Assembly (NCBI GenBank): GCA_964354155.1
Contig: CAYGYG010000032.1
Location: 1-29,990 of the forward strand
Origin: CAYGYG01 sp964354155
GTDB lineage: Bacteria > Hydrothermota > Tepidihabitantia > SM23-42 > CAYGYG01
DNA: 29,990 bases
Reading direction: 5' to 3'
Shown here piece after piece: positions 1 to 7,258 of this stretch (position 1 is its first letter; each line of letters opens with the position of its first letter). Below the pieces are notes generated by a model. It searched no databases. It was given only the letters and a program-made list of their open reading frames with translations, and was not told the DNA's origin. The translations under genes were made by a program, and so were the position numbers.

Positions 1-57
1 ATCCGCGAAGGCGGCAAGACGGTCGGCGCCGGCGTCGTAACTAAAATCATCGAGTAG
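1..57 (+). CDS. tuf: Elongation factor Tu, C-terminal end (partial)
   Basis: Only the last 18 codons and the TAG stop are in the window. They read IREGGKTVGAGVVTKIIE, the highly conserved end of domain 3 of EF-Tu, the GTPase that carries aminoacyl-tRNA to the ribosome. The gene starts upstream of the window. Only 3 nt separate its stop from rpmG, and tuf-rpmG-tRNA(Trp)-secE-nusG is a common bacterial order, which supports the call. Confidence 0.93.
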   Translation: MREGGKTVGAGVVTKIIE

Positions 58-60
58 CCG

Positions 61-207
61 ATGCGCGTCATTATTACGCTGGCCTGCAACGAGTGCAAGA
101 ACCGGAACTACAGTTCGACCAAGAACAAGAAGAAGCAGGAACGGTTGCAGATCAAGAAATTCTGCCCGATCTGCCGCAAGCACACGCTGCATAAGGAAGT
201 GAAATGA
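61..207 (+). CDS. rpmG: 50S ribosomal protein L33
   Basis: A 48-aa basic protein, starting MRVIITLACNECKNRNYSS and ending KFCPICRKHTLHKEVK. L33 is a small protein of the large ribosomal subunit near the E site. Both CxxC pairs (CNEC and CPIC) are intact, so this is the zinc-binding C+ form. It starts 3 nt after tuf and has no strong Shine-Dalgarno of its own, so it is probably translated by coupling to tuf. Confidence 0.95.
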   Translation: MRVIITLACNECKNRNYSSTKNKKKQERLQIKKFCPICRKHTLHKEVK

Positions 208-208
208 T

Positions 209-227
209 ATTCCGCCTAAAGCGGAAT
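209..227 (+). other. Short hairpin just after rpmG
   Basis: ATTCCGC and GCGGAAT form a perfect 7-bp stem with a CTAAA loop, beginning one base after the rpmG stop. No T run follows, so it is not a typical intrinsic terminator. It may mark the 3' end of the tuf-rpmG mRNA or a processing point before the tRNA. Confidence 0.5.
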
Positions 228-228
228 C

Positions 229-310
229 CGAATGTAACGAATGATAGCGAATGGTCCGAATCTGGTTGAAGCTTGGTATTCGATAAATTCGTTAGCATTC
301 GTGTAATTCG
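229..310 (+). repeat. Inverted repeat of phased CGAAT/ATTCG blocks
   Basis: Four CGAAT blocks at 229, 238, 248 and 257 are mirrored by four ATTCG blocks at 278, 287, 297 and 306. Spacing is 9, 10, 9 nt in both arms. Folded, the four 5-bp blocks pair around a 16-nt loop centred on GAAGCTT, with poorly paired bases between them. It fills the gap between rpmG and the tRNA. Each arm is also a degenerate 9-10-nt tandem repeat, like other short repeats in this window. Function unknown. Confidence 0.7.
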
Positions 311-313
311 TGA

Positions 314-336
314 AATTTTTGATGAGATCAAAAATT
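314..336 (+). other. 10-bp hairpin abutting the tRNA 5' end
   Basis: AATTTTTGAT and ATCAAAAATT form a perfect 10-bp stem with a GAG loop. The stem ends exactly one base before the first base of the tRNA acceptor stem, so it would lie directly 5' of the RNase P cleavage site in a precursor transcript. Confidence 0.65.
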
Positions 337-409
337 AGGCCTGTAGCTCTAATGGCAGAGCACCGGACTCCAAATCCGGCCGTTGGGGGTTCAAGTCCCT
401 CCAGGCCTG
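337..409 (+). tRNA. trnW: tRNA-Trp (anticodon CCA)
   Basis: A full cloverleaf can be drawn: acceptor AGGCCTG/CAGGCCT with discriminator G; D arm GCTC...GAGC; anticodon stem CCGGA/TCCGG with loop CTCCAAA, giving anticodon CCA at 370-372; T arm GGGGG...CCCTC around TTCAAGT. The CCA tail is not encoded (the next bases are TTC), so it must be added enzymatically. A tRNA-Trp between rpmG and secE is a recurrent bacterial arrangement. Confidence 0.96.
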
Positions 410-428
410 TTCGCAAAAAAAGGACAGT

Positions 429-620
429 ATGCTTAAGAAGCTAAAAACCTATGTGATGAATGTAATCGGCGAGATGAAGAAGGTCTCCTGGCCGACGCGG
501 AGCGAGCTCGTCAACTCGACGATCGTGGTGATTGTCATCTCGGCGATCGCGGCATTGCTGGTCGGCATCCTGGACTTCATCTTCGCCACGAGCTTGAGCA
601 TGGTTCTCAGGTCAAGGTAG
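429..620 (+). CDS. secE: Preprotein translocase subunit SecE
   Basis: A 63-aa protein of the short, single-span SecE type. Residues 1-25 form the amphipathic N-terminal helix with the EMKKVSWPTRSEL signature; residues about 30-57 form the transmembrane helix. SecE clamps SecY in the inner-membrane Sec translocon. An AAAGGA sequence lies just before the ATG. The gene directly precedes nusG, as is usual. Confidence 0.96.
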   Translation: MLKKLKTYVMNVIGEMKKVSWPTRSELVNSTIVVIVISAIAALLVGILDFIFATSLSMVLRSR

Positions 621-623
621 CTC

Positions 624-1148
624 ATGGAATACTACGTCGTGCATACTTACACGGGGCACGAGCAGAAAGTGAAGAAACTGCTCGAGCGCGCGGTCAAGGA
701 AAAGGGCATCGAAGTGAAATTCGGGCGGCTGATCATTCCGATGCAGAACGTAGTAAAGATCAGGAAGGGCAAGAAGGTCATCGAAGAGAAGCGCCTCTAT
801 CCGGGCTACATCGTCGTCGAGATGGAAGCGGATAACGAGACCTTGAGGCTGGTCAACTCGCTGACCGGCGTTACGCACTTCCTTGGTTCGCGCGAGAAAC
901 CGTTGCCGCTACCGGCCTCCGAGGTGAAAGGGCTGCTCGAGCAGGAGGAAAAGAGCAAGGAGAAGGTTGTTTCGAGCGTTCCGTTTACCGCGGGCGAGAG
1001 GGTGAAGGTCATCGAAGGGCCGTTTACCGATTTCATCGGTACCGTTGACGAGGTCTACGAAGACCACGAGAAAGTGCGGGTGCTCATCGCCATTTTCGGC
1101 CGGTCGACTCCGGTCGAGCTGTCGTTCGAACAGATAAAGAGCTTCTAA
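624..1148 (+). CDS. nusG: Transcription termination/antitermination factor NusG
   Basis: A 174-aa protein. The N-terminal NGN domain begins MEYYVVHTYTGHEQKVKKLL and includes LYPGYIVVEM and VTHFLGSREKPLPL. A C-terminal KOW domain follows (FTAGERVKVIEGPFTDFIGTV). NusG binds the RNA polymerase clamp, suppresses pausing and links polymerase to Rho or ribosomal protein S10. Length is normal with no lineage-specific insert. It starts 3 nt after the secE stop. The next genes have their own promoter. Confidence 0.96.
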   Translation: MEYYVVHTYTGHEQKVKKLLERAVKEKGIEVKFGRLIIPMQNVVKIRKGKKVIEEKRLYPGYIVVEMEADNETLRLVNSLTGVTHFLGSREKPLPLPASEVKGLLEQEEKSKEKVVSSVPFTAGERVKVIEGPFTDFIGTVDEVYEDHEKVRVLIAIFGRSTPVELSFEQIKSF

Positions 1149-1490
1149 TATCTTAAGCCACACCGAAGTCGAATCTTTCCATTGCCGGCGCCGGGCGGGG
1201 TACTGACACCGGACCGATATCCGATTGTTGGACATAAGACCTGAAAAAACAAAACATATTGTCTTGGGCCGGCGATTCTGATCTTCTTGCCCGAGGGGTT
1301 GGAAAATATCGAAAAAAGTCGAAAGTTCTATTGACTTTACCGCATTTTAAGCTATAATTACTATTTACCTGATTAGCAAGTTTGTAAGTCACGATTATTT
1401 CAGACGGAATCATTACCAGTTGTGCATTGCGGTTTCTGATGGCAGGACAGTTTTTTGCCGACGCCAATGTGACAATATAAGGAGCTAGCG
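1149..1490 (+). other. nusG-rplK spacer with rplK leader
   Basis: This 342-bp gap has no credible gene. It holds one strong promoter (1331-1358) and then a leader of about 126 nt to the rplK ATG. Near its 3' end GGCA and TGCC (1441-1444, 1456-1459) can pair. In many bacteria the leader of the L11 operon carries the site where L1 represses its own synthesis; no unmistakable L1 site is visible here, so that role is only possible. No strong terminator follows nusG. Confidence 0.5.
1331..1358 (+). promoter_or_regulatory. Promoter of the rplKAJL-rpoBC operon
   Basis: TTGACT (1331-1336), 16 bp, then a perfect TATAAT (1353-1358), in a locally AT-rich stretch. The start of transcription is expected near 1365. 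This is the only strong promoter seen before rplK, and no other is evident inside the operon. Confidence 0.85.
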
Positions 1491-1916
1491 ATGGCTAAGA
1501 AAGTTGTTGCGGTTGTCAAATTGCAGATACCGGCCGGGCAGGCTACGCCGGCGCCGCCGGTCGGGCCGGCTCTGGGTCAGCACGGCGCCAACATCGGCGA
1601 GTTTTGCCGTTCCTTCAACGATCAGACCAAGAGCATGGCCGGGGTGGTGATTCCTGCGATCGTGACCATCTATCAGGACCGCACATTCAAATTCATTCTC
1701 AAGAGTCCCCCGGCCGCGATTTTGCTCAAGATCGCTTGCGGCCTGGCCAAGGGTTCAGGCGAGCCGAACCGGACCAAGGTTGGCGCGGTGACACGAGCCC
1801 AGGTAAAAGAGATAGCGCAGCGCAAGATCAAGGACTTGAACGCGAACACCATTGAGGCGGCGATGAAGATAGTCGAAGGCACCGCGCGCTCGATGGGCAT
1901 TACGGTCAGTGACTGA
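1491..1916 (+). CDS. rplK: 50S ribosomal protein L11
   Basis: A 141-aa protein of normal length, starting MAKKVVAVVKLQIPAGQATP with the signature PPVGPALGQHGANIGEF. The C-terminal domain, which binds the GTPase-associated rRNA region, ends with EAAMKIVEGTARSMGITV. L11 with L10-L12 forms the factor-binding stalk base. An AAGGAG Shine-Dalgarno precedes the ATG. First gene of the operon. Confidence 0.97.
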   Translation: MAKKVVAVVKLQIPAGQATPAPPVGPALGQHGANIGEFCRSFNDQTKSMAGVVIPAIVTIYQDRTFKFILKSPPAAILLKIACGLAKGSGEPNRTKVGAVTRAQVKEIAQRKIKDLNANTIEAAMKIVEGTARSMGITVSD

Positions 1917-1926
1917 GGAAGGCGCC

Positions 1927-2637
1927 ATGACACCCTCAAAGCGTTTCAAAACAATAACCGGGAAAGTCGACCCGAACAAACGGTATCTGCTGGATGAAGC
2001 CATCGAAGAGGTCAAAGGGCTCGCCAATGCGAAATTCGACGAGACCATCGAGGTGGCGATCCGGCTCGGCATTGACGCCAAGAAATCGGAGCAACTTGTG
2101 CGGGGCACGTCGGCCCTGCCGTACGGTACCGGCAAACAGATAAAGGTCTTGGTCCTGACCAAGGGCGAGAAGGAAAAGGAAGCCCAGAATGCCGGCGCCG
2201 ACTACTTCGGCTTCGATGAGTACGTGGAGAAGATCAAGGCGGGCTGGCTCGATGTCGATGTGATTGTCGCCACGCCCGATGTGATGTCCGAGGTCGGCCG
2301 ACTGGGCAAAATCCTCGGCACGAAAGGGCTGATGCCGACACCGAAAAATCAGACGGTGACTTTCGACGTCGCCGCCGCGGTCAAGTCCCTCAAGGCCGGT
2401 AAGATTCAATTCAAATCGGACAAGACCGGCAACCTCCATGCCGGTGTGGGCAAAGTATCTTTCGACAAAGAAAAACTGCGTGAGAACATCGTCACCTTTC
2501 TGGGGGACGTCATGAAGCTGAGACCGGCGACCGCCAAAGGGCAGTTTGTCAAGACGATAACGGTTTCTTCAACGATGGGTCCGGGTTTGAAGCTCGACGT
2601 GAAAGAGATTATGGAATTTATGAGAAAGGGAGGCTAA
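1927..2637 (+). CDS. rplA: 50S ribosomal protein L1
   Basis: A 236-aa protein with L1 signatures FDETIEVAIRLGIDAKKSEQ and LGKILGTKGLMPTPKNQTV. L1 forms the mobile stalk by the E site and in many bacteria represses its own operon. The ATG at 1927 is chosen because GAGGAA sits 6 nt upstream and gives the usual length; an in-frame GTG at 1909 would overlap rplK and lacks a good Shine-Dalgarno. It begins 10 nt after rplK and ends 1 nt before rplJ. Confidence 0.96.
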   Translation: MTPSKRFKTITGKVDPNKRYLLDEAIEEVKGLANAKFDETIEVAIRLGIDAKKSEQLVRGTSALPYGTGKQIKVLVLTKGEKEKEAQNAGADYFGFDEYVEKIKAGWLDVDVIVATPDVMSEVGRLGKILGTKGLMPTPKNQTVTFDVAAAVKSLKAGKIQFKSDKTGNLHAGVGKVSFDKEKLRENIVTFLGDVMKLRPATAKGQFVKTITVSSTMGPGLKLDVKEIMEFMRKGG

Positions 2638-2638
2638 A

Positions 2639-3196
2639 GTGAAGAAAGGCGCTGCTGAGCCGGCCCCGTTGAAACTCGAAAAAGTAAGTCTCATCAAGGA
2701 CAAGATCAAGGACGCCAAGGCGATTTTCTTTACGGATTTCACCGGCTTGACCGTCTACGAGATCACGGCTCTGCGGCGTGCGCTGCGCGACGCCAAAGCC
2801 GGGTATTTCGTCGTCAAGAACCGTCTGGCGAGGCTGGCGCTTAAGGGGTCGGAATTCAGCACCAACTTCGCCGAAGACGACCAGGTCAGGGACCTCTTCA
2901 CCGGGGCGACCGGTCTGGCCATCGGCTTTGACGATCCGCTGGAGCCGGGCCGGATCCTCAAGAAGACCGAGAAGATCAAAGTAAGAGGCGCGCTGATCGA
3001 GAATCGCATCTACCGGGGCAAAGAGTATGAGTACTACGTGTCGCTGCCGCCCCGGCCGGTGCTGCTAACTCAGCTGGTAATGTCGATCAATCAGCCGATT
3101 GTCAATTTAGTGTACACGCTGAACGGACTAATCAGCAACTTGGTTTATGGCTTGGAAGAAATAAGAAAGAAGAAGACTGGAGGCAGTGATGTCTAA
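2639..3196 (+). CDS. rplJ: 50S ribosomal protein L10
   Basis: A 185-aa protein, slightly longer than typical L10 (about 165-175 aa) through N- and C-terminal extensions. The core signature is AIFFTDFTGLTVYEITALRRALRDA followed by YFVVKNRLARLAL. L10 anchors L12 dimers to the ribosome through its C-terminal helix. Start is GTG behind GGGAGG, 1 nt after the rplA stop. The long L10-binding mRNA leader seen upstream of rplJ in E. coli cannot exist in this 1-nt gap. Confidence 0.95.
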   Translation: MKKGAAEPAPLKLEKVSLIKDKIKDAKAIFFTDFTGLTVYEITALRRALRDAKAGYFVVKNRLARLALKGSEFSTNFAEDDQVRDLFTGATGLAIGFDDPLEPGRILKKTEKIKVRGALIENRIYRGKEYEYYVSLPPRPVLLTQLVMSINQPIVNLVYTLNGLISNLVYGLEEIRKKKTGGSDV

Positions 3197-3581
3197 CAAA
3201 ATGAGTATCGGGACTGTAGTCGAAGCGATTGAAAACCTCACCGTGGTCGAACTCGCCGAATTGGTCAAAGTGCTTCAGGATAAGTTTGGGGTGAGTGCTC
3301 AGCCGGTCGTCGCGATGGGCGGCGCGCAAGTTGGTGGTGCGGCGCAGGCCGAAGCGGCGCAGGAGGAGAAAACGGACTTCGCGGTCACGTTGGCGGGCGC
3401 GGGTGACAAGAAGATCCAGGTTCTCAAAGTCCTCCGCGAACTGACTGGTTTGGGGCTCAAAGAGGCGAAGGATGTGATCGAGAGCCTGCCCAAGGTTATC
3501 AAAGAGGGTGCGAATAAGGACGAAGCCAGCACTTTTAAGACCAAGCTCGAAGAGGTCGGTGCCAAGGTTGAGGTGAAATGA
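3189..3581 (+). CDS. rplL: 50S ribosomal protein L7/L12
   Basis: A 130-aa stalk protein. The N-terminal dimerisation helices (IENLTVVELAELVKVLQDKFGV) are followed by an Ala/Gln-rich hinge and a C-terminal factor-binding domain (KKIQVLKVLRELTGLGLKEAK). The ATG at 3189 lies 5 nt after GGAGG and overlaps the end of rplJ by 8 nt. L12 is present in several copies per ribosome, so strong translation is expected. It overlaps rpoB directly. Confidence 0.96.
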   Translation: MSNKMSIGTVVEAIENLTVVELAELVKVLQDKFGVSAQPVVAMGGAQVGGAAQAEAAQEEKTDFAVTLAGAGDKKIQVLKVLRELTGLGLKEAKDVIESLPKVIKEGANKDEASTFKTKLEEVGAKVEVK

Positions 3582-6500
3582 TGAACGGAAAGGTGGGGTT
3601 AAGGAACTATACCAAGACCAAGAGCATCATCGAATTACCCAACCTTCTTGAAGTTCAGACTGAGTCGTACGACACGTTTTTCCGGGTTGACCTGCCGAGG
3701 TTGTTCAAGGAGACATTCCCGATCCGCGATCTGCATAACCGCTACAGCCTGGAGTTCATAGCGCTGCAGCAAGGAGCGCCCAAGTATTCGCCGGAAGACG
3801 CCCAGGCCAAGGGCACGACCTACGCGGTTCCGCTCAAGGTCCTCTTCCGGCTCATGTGCAAGGAGCCGGACGGCAAACTGAGAGTGGCGGTTGAACAGGA
3901 AGTGTATCTCTGTGACCTGCCGCTCATGACCAACCAGGGGACATTCGTGATCAACGGTGTCGAACGGGTTGTCGTCAGTCAACTGCACCGGGCCCCCGGC
4001 ATCTACTTCAACATTGAAAAAGAAATTCATTCGGCGATGCTCATTCCCTACCGCGGCCAATGGCTGGAGTTCATCATCGATTCCGGAGGGACTTTCCACG
4101 CAATTCTGGACCGCCGGCGCCGGCTACTCGGCACCATGTTCCTGCGCAGCCTTGGCTACGAGAAGAGCGAGGATATTTTCAAGCTCTTCTATCCTCTCAA
4201 GAATGTTGAGCTGGCCGCGGCCCGCGACTTCTTCCTGGCGCGCGACCTGCACGAGGAGGACAAGCTGATCGCGCATGCCGGCGAGCTGATGACTGAGGAT
4301 ACCATCGGCTTTCTCAAGTCCAAGGACATCACGAAGGTACTTATCGTCGACAGCCAGAGCCCGGGAGTCGGCGTGCTGGTCAACACACTCAAGAAGGACC
4401 GCACGACCAATCAGGAAGAGGCCATCAAGAAGATCTACAACCTGCTCCGTTCGATGGCCGCCCCGACCTACGAAATCGCTCTCAACTACATCAAGGGCCT
4501 TCTTTTCGATACGCGGCGCTTCGACCTGGGTGCGGTCGGCCGGTTCAAGGCCAATGAACTTACGAAGCTCAAGATCGACAAAAGTGACACCCAGCTCAAG
4601 AAAGACGATTTGATCGAGCTTATCCGGCTGCTCTTCCGGTTCTGCGGCGGTGAGATTGCGGTTGACGACATCGACCACCTGGGGAATCGGCGGGTGCGCC
4701 GGGTCGGAGAACTGCTCGAGAACCAATTCCGCATTGCGCTGACCCAGCTTGCCCAAAGTATCAAGGAACGGGCCTCGTTGCTTGATGAGGAGTCACTCAC
4801 CCCTCAGGATCTGATCAATCCCCGGCTTGTGTCCAACCTGATTACGAAGTTTTTTACCACGTCCCAGCTTTCGCAGTTTATGGAACAGGTCAATCCTCTG
4901 GCTGAGCTGACGCACAAGCGGCGCCTTTCGGCGATGGGACCGGGCGGCCTGACCCGGGAGACGGCCGGCTTCGAGGTGCGTGACGTGCACTACACCCACT
5001 ATTCACGGATCTGCCCGATCGAAACGCCCGAAGGGCCGAATATCGGGCTGATCTCAACGCTCTCCAATTACGCCCGGGTCGACAATTTGGGGTTCATCTC
5101 CGCGCCGTACCGAAAGGTGAAGAACAGCAAGGCGACCAACGAAGTCGTCTCCTTACGCGCCGATGAGGAAGACCTCTACACGATCGCCCAGGCCAACACC
5201 CAGTTGACCGAAGACGGGTCGTTCACGACCGACCGGATTCTGTGCCGGCGCCGCGGCGACTTCCCGATTTCCGCGCCGAAGGAAATCGACTACATGGACG
5301 TCTCGCCCAAACAGGTGGTGAGCCCGGCCGCCGCGCTCATTCCGTTTCTGGAGCACGACGATGCGAACCGGGCCTTGATGGGCTCGAACATGCAGCGCCA
5401 GGCCGTGCCGCTCATCAGCCCGGAAGTCCCGATCGTGGCGACCGGAATGGAAGAGCGGGTGGCGCGCGATTCGGGAGTCATGGTCATCGCCCAGGAAGAG
5501 GGCGTGATTGACTATGTTGACGCAGAGCGGATCGTGGTCCGCCGGGACGACGGACAGCGCCGCGAGTATCGGCTGCTCAAGTTCCGGCGTTCCAATCAGA
5601 ATACCTGTATCGATCAGAAGCCGCTGGTCAGGCTTGAACAGCGGGTCAAGAAGGGTCAATTGCTGGCCGACGGCTATGCCACCAAGGACGGAGAGATTGC
5701 CCTGGGGCGAAATGCGCTGGTTGCGTTCATGCCGATGCGCGGATACAACTTCGAGGACGCCGTGGTCATCAACGAGCGGCTGGTCCGCGACGATACTTAC
5801 ACTTCGCTCCACATTCTGGAGTTTATCTGCGAAGTGCGGGAGACCAAGCTCGGGCCGGAGGAGATTACCCGCGACATCGCCGGTGTGTCGGACGTGTTGC
5901 TCAAGGATCTTGATGAGGATGGGATCGTTCGGATCGGCGCCGAGGTGGAACCCGATGACATCCTGGTCGGCAAAATCACCCCGAAAGGGGAGTCGGAAAT
6001 GACGCCCGAGGAGCGCCTGCTCAAGGCGATTTTCGCCGAGAAGGCAACCAATGTCCGCGACACCTCGTTGCGCGCCGAGCCGGGAGTTTACGGCGTCGTG
6101 CTCAACCGGACCGTGCTGACCCGCAAAACACCCGACCGGCTGGCCAAGAAGATCGACCAGGAGAGGCTGGCCGCGCTCGACAGCAGCTACGATTTGCTCT
6201 GGAGCCAGATCGTGGCGGAGCGGAACGCCCTGCTCAAAAAACTGCTGCTTGACGAGAAGGCGGCAAGCACGATTCGCACCGGCAAGGACGAGAAGAGCAA
6301 AGTCTTGCTCAAGCGCAATCAGGTGTTTGAAGAAAAATGGCTCTCCGGTCTTAAGGCCGAGGAAATCGTCAGTGATGAGAATTTCACCGATGCGCCGGAG
6401 ACGGACCGGAAGGCAAAAGCGGTCATCGCCCAGTTCAAGAAGCGGTTCGACGAGCTTGACGTGGCGCGGCGCAACGAACTAGACAAGATTCAGAAAGGCG

Positions 6501-7258
6501 ATGAACTGCCGCACGGTGTCATCAAGATCATCAAAGTCTATGTCGTTGAGAAGCGCAAGGTGTCGGTCGGCGACAAAGTCGCGGGCCGCCATGGTAACAA
6601 GGGCGTGGTGGCAAAGATCATGCCGGAAGAGGACATGCCTTATCTGGCGGATGGGCGCACGATCGATGTCGTCCTCAACCCGCTCGGGGTCCCATCCCGT
6701 ATGAACGTGGGGCAGATTCTCGAGACGCATTTAGGCTGGGCCATGGCGGTGCAGAACTGCCGCGCCGTCTCGCCAGTTTTTGAAGGCGCGACCGTGGATG
6801 AGATCAAGACCGAATTAAAGAAGGCCAATCTCCCGCTCGACGGCAAGGTGGTCCTGTACGACGGGCGGACCGGTCATCCCTTCGACAACAAGATTACCAT
6901 CGGCGCGATGCACATCATGAAATTGATCCACATGGTTGACGATAAGATGCACGCGCGCTCAACCGGACCGTATTCGTTGATCACGCAGCAGCCCCTGGGG
7001 GGCAAGGCGCAGTTCGGCGGCCAGCGGCTCGGCGAGATGGAGGTCTGGGCGCTTGAGGCCTACGGCGCGGCCAACGTCCTGCAGGAAATGCTGACCATCA
7101 AGTCCGACGATATCGACGGACGCGCCATGCTCTACGAGTCACTGCTCAAGGGCGACAATCCGCCGCGCTCCCGCATCCCCGCCTCGTTCAGCGTGCTGCT
7201 CAAGGAATTGCAGGGTCTCTGTTTTGATCTCTTCCTGGAGAAGGAGAAGAAAGTATGA
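3581..7258 (+). CDS. rpoB: DNA-directed RNA polymerase subunit beta
   Basis: A 1225-aa beta subunit. The rifampicin region (residues about 426-490) reads SQLSQFMEQVNPLAELTHKRRLSAMGPGG; relative to E. coli, D516 is Glu (E435 here) and N518 is Val. PIETPEGPNIGLI and the catalytic-centre lysines K999 (VGDK) and K1007 (RHGNK) are present. An ATG at 3578 or 3581 is possible; both overlap the rplL stop, and 3581 gives better spacing from GAGGTGA. E. coli has an attenuated spacer between rplL and rpoB; here there is none. It overlaps rpoC by 4 nt (ATGA). Confidence 0.97.
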   Translation: MNGKVGLRNYTKTKSIIELPNLLEVQTESYDTFFRVDLPRLFKETFPIRDLHNRYSLEFIALQQGAPKYSPEDAQAKGTTYAVPLKVLFRLMCKEPDGKLRVAVEQEVYLCDLPLMTNQGTFVINGVERVVVSQLHRAPGIYFNIEKEIHSAMLIPYRGQWLEFIIDSGGTFHAILDRRRRLLGTMFLRSLGYEKSEDIFKLFYPLKNVELAAARDFFLARDLHEEDKLIAHAGELMTEDTIGFLKSKDITKVLIVDSQSPGVGVLVNTLKKDRTTNQEEAIKKIYNLLRSMAAPTYEIALNYIKGLLFDTRRFDLGAVGRFKANELTKLKIDKSDTQLKKDDLIELIRLLFRFCGGEIAVDDIDHLGNRRVRRVGELLENQFRIALTQLAQSIKERASLLDEESLTPQDLINPRLVSNLITKFFTTSQLSQFMEQVNPLAELTHKRRLSAMGPGGLTRETAGFEVRDVHYTHYSRICPIETPEGPNIGLISTLSNYARVDNLGFISAPYRKVKNSKATNEVVSLRADEEDLYTIAQANTQLTEDGSFTTDRILCRRRGDFPISAPKEIDYMDVSPKQVVSPAAALIPFLEHDDANRALMGSNMQRQAVPLISPEVPIVATGMEERVARDSGVMVIAQEEGVIDYVDAERIVVRRDDGQRREYRLLKFRRSNQNTCIDQKPLVRLEQRVKKGQLLADGYATKDGEIALGRNALVAFMPMRGYNFEDAVVINERLVRDDTYTSLHILEFICEVRETKLGPEEITRDIAGVSDVLLKDLDEDGIVRIGAEVEPDDILVGKITPKGESEMTPEERLLKAIFAEKATNVRDTSLRAEPGVYGVVLNRTVLTRKTPDRLAKKIDQERLAALDSSYDLLWSQIVAERNALLKKLLLDEKAASTIRTGKDEKSKVLLKRNQVFEEKWLSGLKAEEIVSDENFTDAPETDRKAKAVIAQFKKRFDELDVARRNELDKIQKGDELPHGVIKIIKVYVVEKRKVSVGDKVAGRHGNKGVVAKIMPEEDMPYLADGRTIDVVLNPLGVPSRMNVGQILETHLGWAMAVQNCRAVSPVFEGATVDEIKTELKKANLPLDGKVVLYDGRTGHPFDNKITIGAMHIMKLIHMVDDKMHARSTGPYSLITQQPLGGKAQFGGQRLGEMEVWALEAYGAANVLQEMLTIKSDDIDGRAMLYESLLKGDNPPRSRIPASFSVLLKELQGLCFDLFLEKEKKV

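Noticed and set aside
1220..1262. Terminator after nusG
   Set aside because: Only a weak AAGAC...GTCTT pairing with a long loop and no T run.
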